Origin: Brassica napus
Lineage: Eukaryota; Streptophyta; Magnoliopsida; Brassicales; Brassicaceae
Assembly (NCBI RefSeq): GCF_020379485.1
Contig: NC_063439.1
Coordinates: 18,132,598-18,196,597 of the forward strand
Direction: 5' to 3'
Length of the DNA stretch: 64,000 nucleotides
This document shows, in pieces, positions 59,770 through 64,000 of this stretch. A program made the translations under genes and the position numbers. The notes under the pieces are model-generated. The model saw only the letters and a list, made by a program, of their open reading frames with translations, did not search any database and had not been told where the DNA came from. Position 1 is the stretch's first letter. Every line of letters starts with the position of its first letter.

Positions 59770-62747
59770 CTATGATGACCTAGGAGGTGTTTCGTTACGG
59801 TCATCACCTCGACGTGACCACCGAGCAGAACCAGCTCTAGCCAAACCTGAATAGTAATCTCCAACGTTTGCAACGAACAACGGATCTCTTTCCTCCATCT
59901 TAAGAGGGTCGTAACGATTCGAACCATGAACACTCCCTTCATCGGACTGCTCCAAGTCTTGTGTTAAATCTTCCATTGTCTTCTTCAGGTTTGCCTTGCT
60001 CATATGTGCAGCTTCTCCTGTTGATATCCCTACCATTGTTATCTTCGGTAAGAATGGACTCCTCTGCATTTCTCTCTCTCTACTTTCCATCTCCCTGAAA
60101 AAATATCTTGTGTTTCTTAACCATTTGTATACTCTCTTTTAGAACATTTTGTTTTCAAACGTTGGAGAACAATGGTTACCTTTGACCTGATGAACCCTTT
60201 TGCGCGTTAAGCCAATCTCCAAAAGGAAACCAGAGACTTTGCTGTCTCTTTTCCTCCTCGCTTGGACTGCCGTCTTCTACTTTAAGCAGTGATGCAGAGG
60301 AGTCTGAATCACCAAGACATTTAGTTGTTGACCCTGACGCTCGTTGGATTGATAACGCGCTCCTATGAGCAATGAGGAAGAAAAAGTAAACCAGTTAATG
60401 ACATACACGAGGCATTTTATGAGTGTTTAGGTGTTGGAAATCAAACTACTACCGCTTTCACTCAACCAATTTTCAAGAAAACGGAAATCCTAAGAAGCAA
60501 AAAGAACAACAGATGCATGCATACCTTCTTTCAAAAGAATCGACGAGATAAGGTAACTTTGGCTGGATGCCTGTGGCTTTCCGGAACCATCGACTACCTA
60601 GAAGCACTCTGTCTACGGCGTATAGGAGCTGAATCTCAGCAGCCTTTGCCACAACACTCAAAGGAATTCCAGAAGTGCCGATCTCTTCCATGGCTTCTTG
60701 AACCTGCAATTTGATTAACAAAATAGAACAACAACCACAAGTTTTTAGATATTCCAATACCAACTTCAAAGAAACGACCCAACAAAAGTCATTATCAATA
60801 TTTTGTCTGCTAGAAATAATGAGCTATCCACATGCACCAAACAACATGATAGGAGTAGCAACTAACAGATTCTGTTCCGGCAAGTCACATTCCTGATTAC
60901 TATAATACCACGGTCAATTGTCATCTTTACTTTTATCCTAAAATGAGTCAATCTGTGTACCTCAGGCGGCTCTAGCATGCTGTCTCCCATCTCTTCCATA
61001 ATCTCTGAAGTTAAGCTGTCATCAACAACATCTCGTCTTCGTTGCACGTGCCGGGTTTGGATTAAAGTATGGAAATGTTGATCCACTGACTCTTCAAGAA
61101 TGTTATCTAGTACCGCTTTATCAAAGAAATATGGGGTATACCTGGTAAAAGGTAGAACACTTTAGATACTAATATCAATCCCAGTTAATTTTTCTTACTA
61201 TTGATAAATTCTTGAAGAAAAAAATTGCACAACTGTCAAATTAAACAACAGCAGCCAAGTCTGCACGAGAATTTTAAAGCTGAGCAGATTGAATTGAGGA
61301 ACCATCAACCAAAAAAACTGGAGGGAAATGACGCCAGAGAACGAGAAAAGCAAATATAATTACACTTCCTACCAAATTCACATAGTGTCTTTCATCAGTA
61401 AAGCTCACCACTTAATCCCATCTGAAGTGGCAACAGCAATATCCAAGTTTTGAGCAGCGAAAACAGGAACCCCATCCACCCTTTGCTTTTTTTCATTTGG
61501 TGGCATTGACTTGAGAAGTTTGTTGGCAGCCTTCACCTGCAAATCAGATATCATTTCAGCTAGGAAGTATGAATATGGTAGTAAAGGGGACAGAGAAATG
61601 CATGTCACACTGGAGCATCTCCTACCTGTCTCTCATTTGGAACAAACTGAAATAAGTGAGGCTTCTCCTGAGCAAAAAAAAAGAAACAAATTAAATTCAG
61701 TATCTCAATATCTCCTAAGTTCAAGCATAATACATACTAGTGCCAATGGAGGCCTACCTTGAAATGCTCATACGCCAAATCAAGTCGACAAGCTCCAACC
61801 ACTCCGCTTGGAATATTTAGTTTCTTAACATATGAAACTGTGAGAACACACATACATTAGGGAAAAACGGAAACCAGAAAACATTGCTTAATCATGCAGA
61901 AAGTAAAAGAACATGGTTTGCTATTGTGAGTTATAGGAGACAAGGAATAATGAAGGACAAAAGGAAAATGAAAGTTCCATTCGTTTCAAATTATCCCAGC
62001 AGCTTCTTAAAGACCATACACAAGTAGCATCTAGAGACTTATTACTGCAAATCGCTAAAATAACAAAAAAAAGCTTACAAAGGGAACTGTGAGTGCACCT
62101 GCATCACCAAGATCCATGAAAAAACGGAAGACAGGGCCTTTCCTCTCGCTCTTAGTGATAGTTGAAAACATTTTCTTTAGCCACTCTGGTGTTCTGCACA
62201 TCAGTAGAGAAACAAGCATGAGAATCACATGATAAAGGGCACAGTAACTATATACAGTAGTAGTAAAGATTCAAGAACTACGAGAGATATGGAGTCTTCA
62301 GATAGAGATATCTGTAAACAGCTAATCTATAAAAAACCCTTAAAAATTGAACCTTTCCATGGAACCTGACACTGAGATGAAAGTGAATAAGAGTAGTAAC
62401 CTCTTGGAGATGAAAGGAATATCGAAGTGAGTAGAAACCGCCATAAGACCAGTCCCAGTAAGGTCACACATACTGAACACCTGTCCCACGAAAGCCGGTC
62501 CACCGCGTTTCCCATCTGAGCTGAGAGATGATATCCTCACCGTCGAATTAAGCCCGGAAGATGACGTGGACGTTGATGATGCGTTCTTGACCGTCGATGA
62601 GACGTCCGAGAATCTAAGTGGGAGGCATACACGGGACGGCGTCGTTTTGGGTGGGAATAGAGGAATGATGGAAGAGATGGAGATTGCGGCGCCGTGGAGA
62701 ATCTCGGCGGCGTTGTAGCGGCGATGAATCTTATCCGGCGAATCCAT
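59770..62747 (-). CDS. Tic22-like family protein
   Basis: Nine exons: 62747-62401, 62193-62099, 61837-61758, 61668-61627, 61536-61409, 61141-60961, 60703-60525, 60362-60180 and 60094-59770, giving 519 residues. The first ATG reads MDSPDKIHRRYN; an in-frame upstream extension has no ATG. The Tic22 fold spans about residues 90-270: FSMCDLTGTGLMAVSTHFD, PEWLKKMF, GPVFRFFMDLGDA, IPSGVVGACRLDLAYEHFK, HLFQFVPNERQ, then VDGVPVFAAQNLDIA. Canonical Tic22 works in the chloroplast intermembrane space in preprotein import. This longer plant paralogue (At5g62650 type) adds a roughly 240-residue C-terminal region (EIQLLYAVDRVLLGSRWFRK, QSLWFPFGDWLN, FLPKITMVGISTGEA). Its Ser/Thr-rich N-terminus could be a transit peptide. 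The precise role is unknown. Confidence 0.9.
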
Positions 62748-64000
62748 GTTCTGATTGTTCGTTCGGCCTCTCACTCGCTGTCTTCTTGTGCGCAAAACAT
62801 ATTCGATCAGTTTTTTTTTTTTTTTGGTAATTTGAAAGGCCGAAGCCTTTACATTATGTTATTGGAAACTACCAGCCCATTACAAATAAAGCCCAACAGC
62901 CTAAAGCTAATCCTTTCATAACCTTGGAATTAAGATGAAACAAATGAAACAAATTATGGTGATGAGAAAAGAGAGAATAGAGGAAGAAAATATGGGGATA
63001 CTTCTTGATATATTGTTTTCGGAAGTATGCTCAAAGAGCTAGGTGTGGTTCTACCAAAGTACTAAACCGTGCAAAATATAGTTTCATTGGTTTTCATACC
63101 AAACCCGAAATTGATTGGAATGAAAGTAAGAGATGCAAGTGGAATTGTTCTAGGACATTTTCTGTGTCATAATGACAGTCGACCTAACACGGTTGCTTCC
63201 CTTGCCTTGGAACCCTTCTCCAACTCCTTCATCTTCCCAAAATTACGCTTCTGCTGTAGAAATAGCTTCATCGCTCCAACTTCTTGACTATTTTTTCTTC
63301 TGGTGGCTCGGTTGATGGTGTGTCTATCATCAGTTGTCCACCCTTGAGCCAAACGAGCATCAGTGTTGACTTTAACTTTGTAGTGTTTATGACTTGGATT
63401 CCACACAATAAATAAAACAATGTTAATAGCAAACACCCAAAATTTCAATTATTCTGATCTGAACTGAAGTGCTCTCACTTAAGTGGATTAACCATGGGAG
63501 GTTCCAGGAAAATTAACAACCTTGGGCCTCTTATCTGAAAAAATGGAAACAAGTGAGTTAATGTCATCAAATCTGAAAACATGAAGCAAAAGTTGAGATC
63601 TCTCGTTTGATCACAGTAACAAGTCTTATATATGTCCATTCATTGAGAAACTCGGAGCAAACACACTAATCTTTAAAAATATTCTAAAACTTCTATTTGA
63701 CAAAATTATCATGTACCTGAAATAGTAGCAACAAGTGTAGCAAGAATCTCATGAGTTGGAAGTTGTGTTTCAGTGTCACTCTTCAGCTAACATCTAAAAT
63801 TACAAACCAATCATAAATTTATAGAAACAAAACACTGAAACAAGTTTACAAACCTATAGTTCTTAACAAAAATAACATACAAAGCTTACGTTTAAGAGAA
63901 TCTAAAACAAGTTTACATGAGTAATACAATAGTTCATGCAAGCAAAATTACACATGAAAACGTAAAATGATTTTAAAGCTTCTCTCTATCACATTTATAA
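62748..64000. other. Intergenic with weak retroelement debris
   Basis: No intact gene. On the minus strand near 63340-63410 a frame reads WNPSHKHYKVKVNTDARLA, resembling the start of a plant LINE-type RNase H domain. On the plus strand near 63115-63165 IGMKVRDASGIVLG resembles the next RNase H motif. Opposite orientations imply rearranged fragments. The remainder is AT-rich. Confidence 0.35.

Noticed and set aside
1..64000. CRISPR arrays, bacterial operons, rRNA or complete tRNA genes
   Set aside because: None seen; the window is plant nuclear DNA. A tRNA-like B-box at about 55950 sits in a MITE and lacks a full tRNA fold.

Overview
This is nuclear DNA from a Brassicaceae plant. Genes are split by short GT-AG introns, intergenic DNA is AT-rich and full of transposon debris, and the order of recognisable genes matches the lower arm of Arabidopsis thaliana chromosome 5 (about At5g62540 to At5g62650, recalled from memory, not searched). 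The pattern of intact genes mixed with relics of neighbours that are genes in Arabidopsis suggests a mesopolyploid Brassica-type genome in which one subgenome copy of this block is being fractionated.

Layout, left to right. 1-2.4 kb: repeat-rich DNA with diverged inverted repeats, probably a Mutator-like element. 2.9-3.7 kb: ubiquitin-conjugating enzyme (RAD6/UBC1-3 type) pseudogene. 4.0-5.8 kb (-): intact plant-specific gene of unknown function. 6.9-7.2 kb: C-terminal relic of a U-box/ARM E3 ligase (PUB41-like). 8.46-13.76 kb: a hAT-like non-autonomous transposon split by a nearly full-length Ty1/copia retrotransposon; both target-site duplications are readable. 15.0-15.35 kb: broken LRR receptor-kinase fragment ending at a CACTA terminus. 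16.6-19.0 kb: CBP60A. 19.85 kb: last exon of a lost SDH7 gene. 20.7-21.7 kb: Helitron. 22.1-24.2 kb: TORTIFOLIA1-like microtubule-associated protein. 25.8-33.7 kb (-): MOS14/transportin-SR, 27 exons. 37.4-39.9 kb: GALT6-type arabinogalactan-protein galactosyltransferase. 40.7 and 47.3 kb: two related defensin-like genes separated by 6 kb of hAT, Helitron and other repeat debris. 49.4-52.0 kb (-): HIPL2. 54.4-56.1 kb: a PIF/Harbinger-like element and a small hAT MITE, each with a target-site duplication. 56.5-59.3 kb (-): ELF5. 59.8-62.7 kb (-): Tic22-like protein. 63-64 kb: weak retroelement debris.

The genes do not form one pathway; they are ordinary plant housekeeping, immunity and development genes kept together by synteny. 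CBP60A (calmodulin-binding immune regulator) and MOS14 (nuclear import of SR splicing factors, needed for R-gene splicing) both act in immunity, but independently as far as known. I saw no convincing novel multi-gene system. The most informative signals are the three partly erased collinear genes, the nested transposons with exact target-site duplications, and the double-domain defensin-like pair in which one copy's second domain is frameshifted. Exon boundaries were assigned by hand from splice consensus, reading-frame continuity and remembered homologues; no alignment was run.
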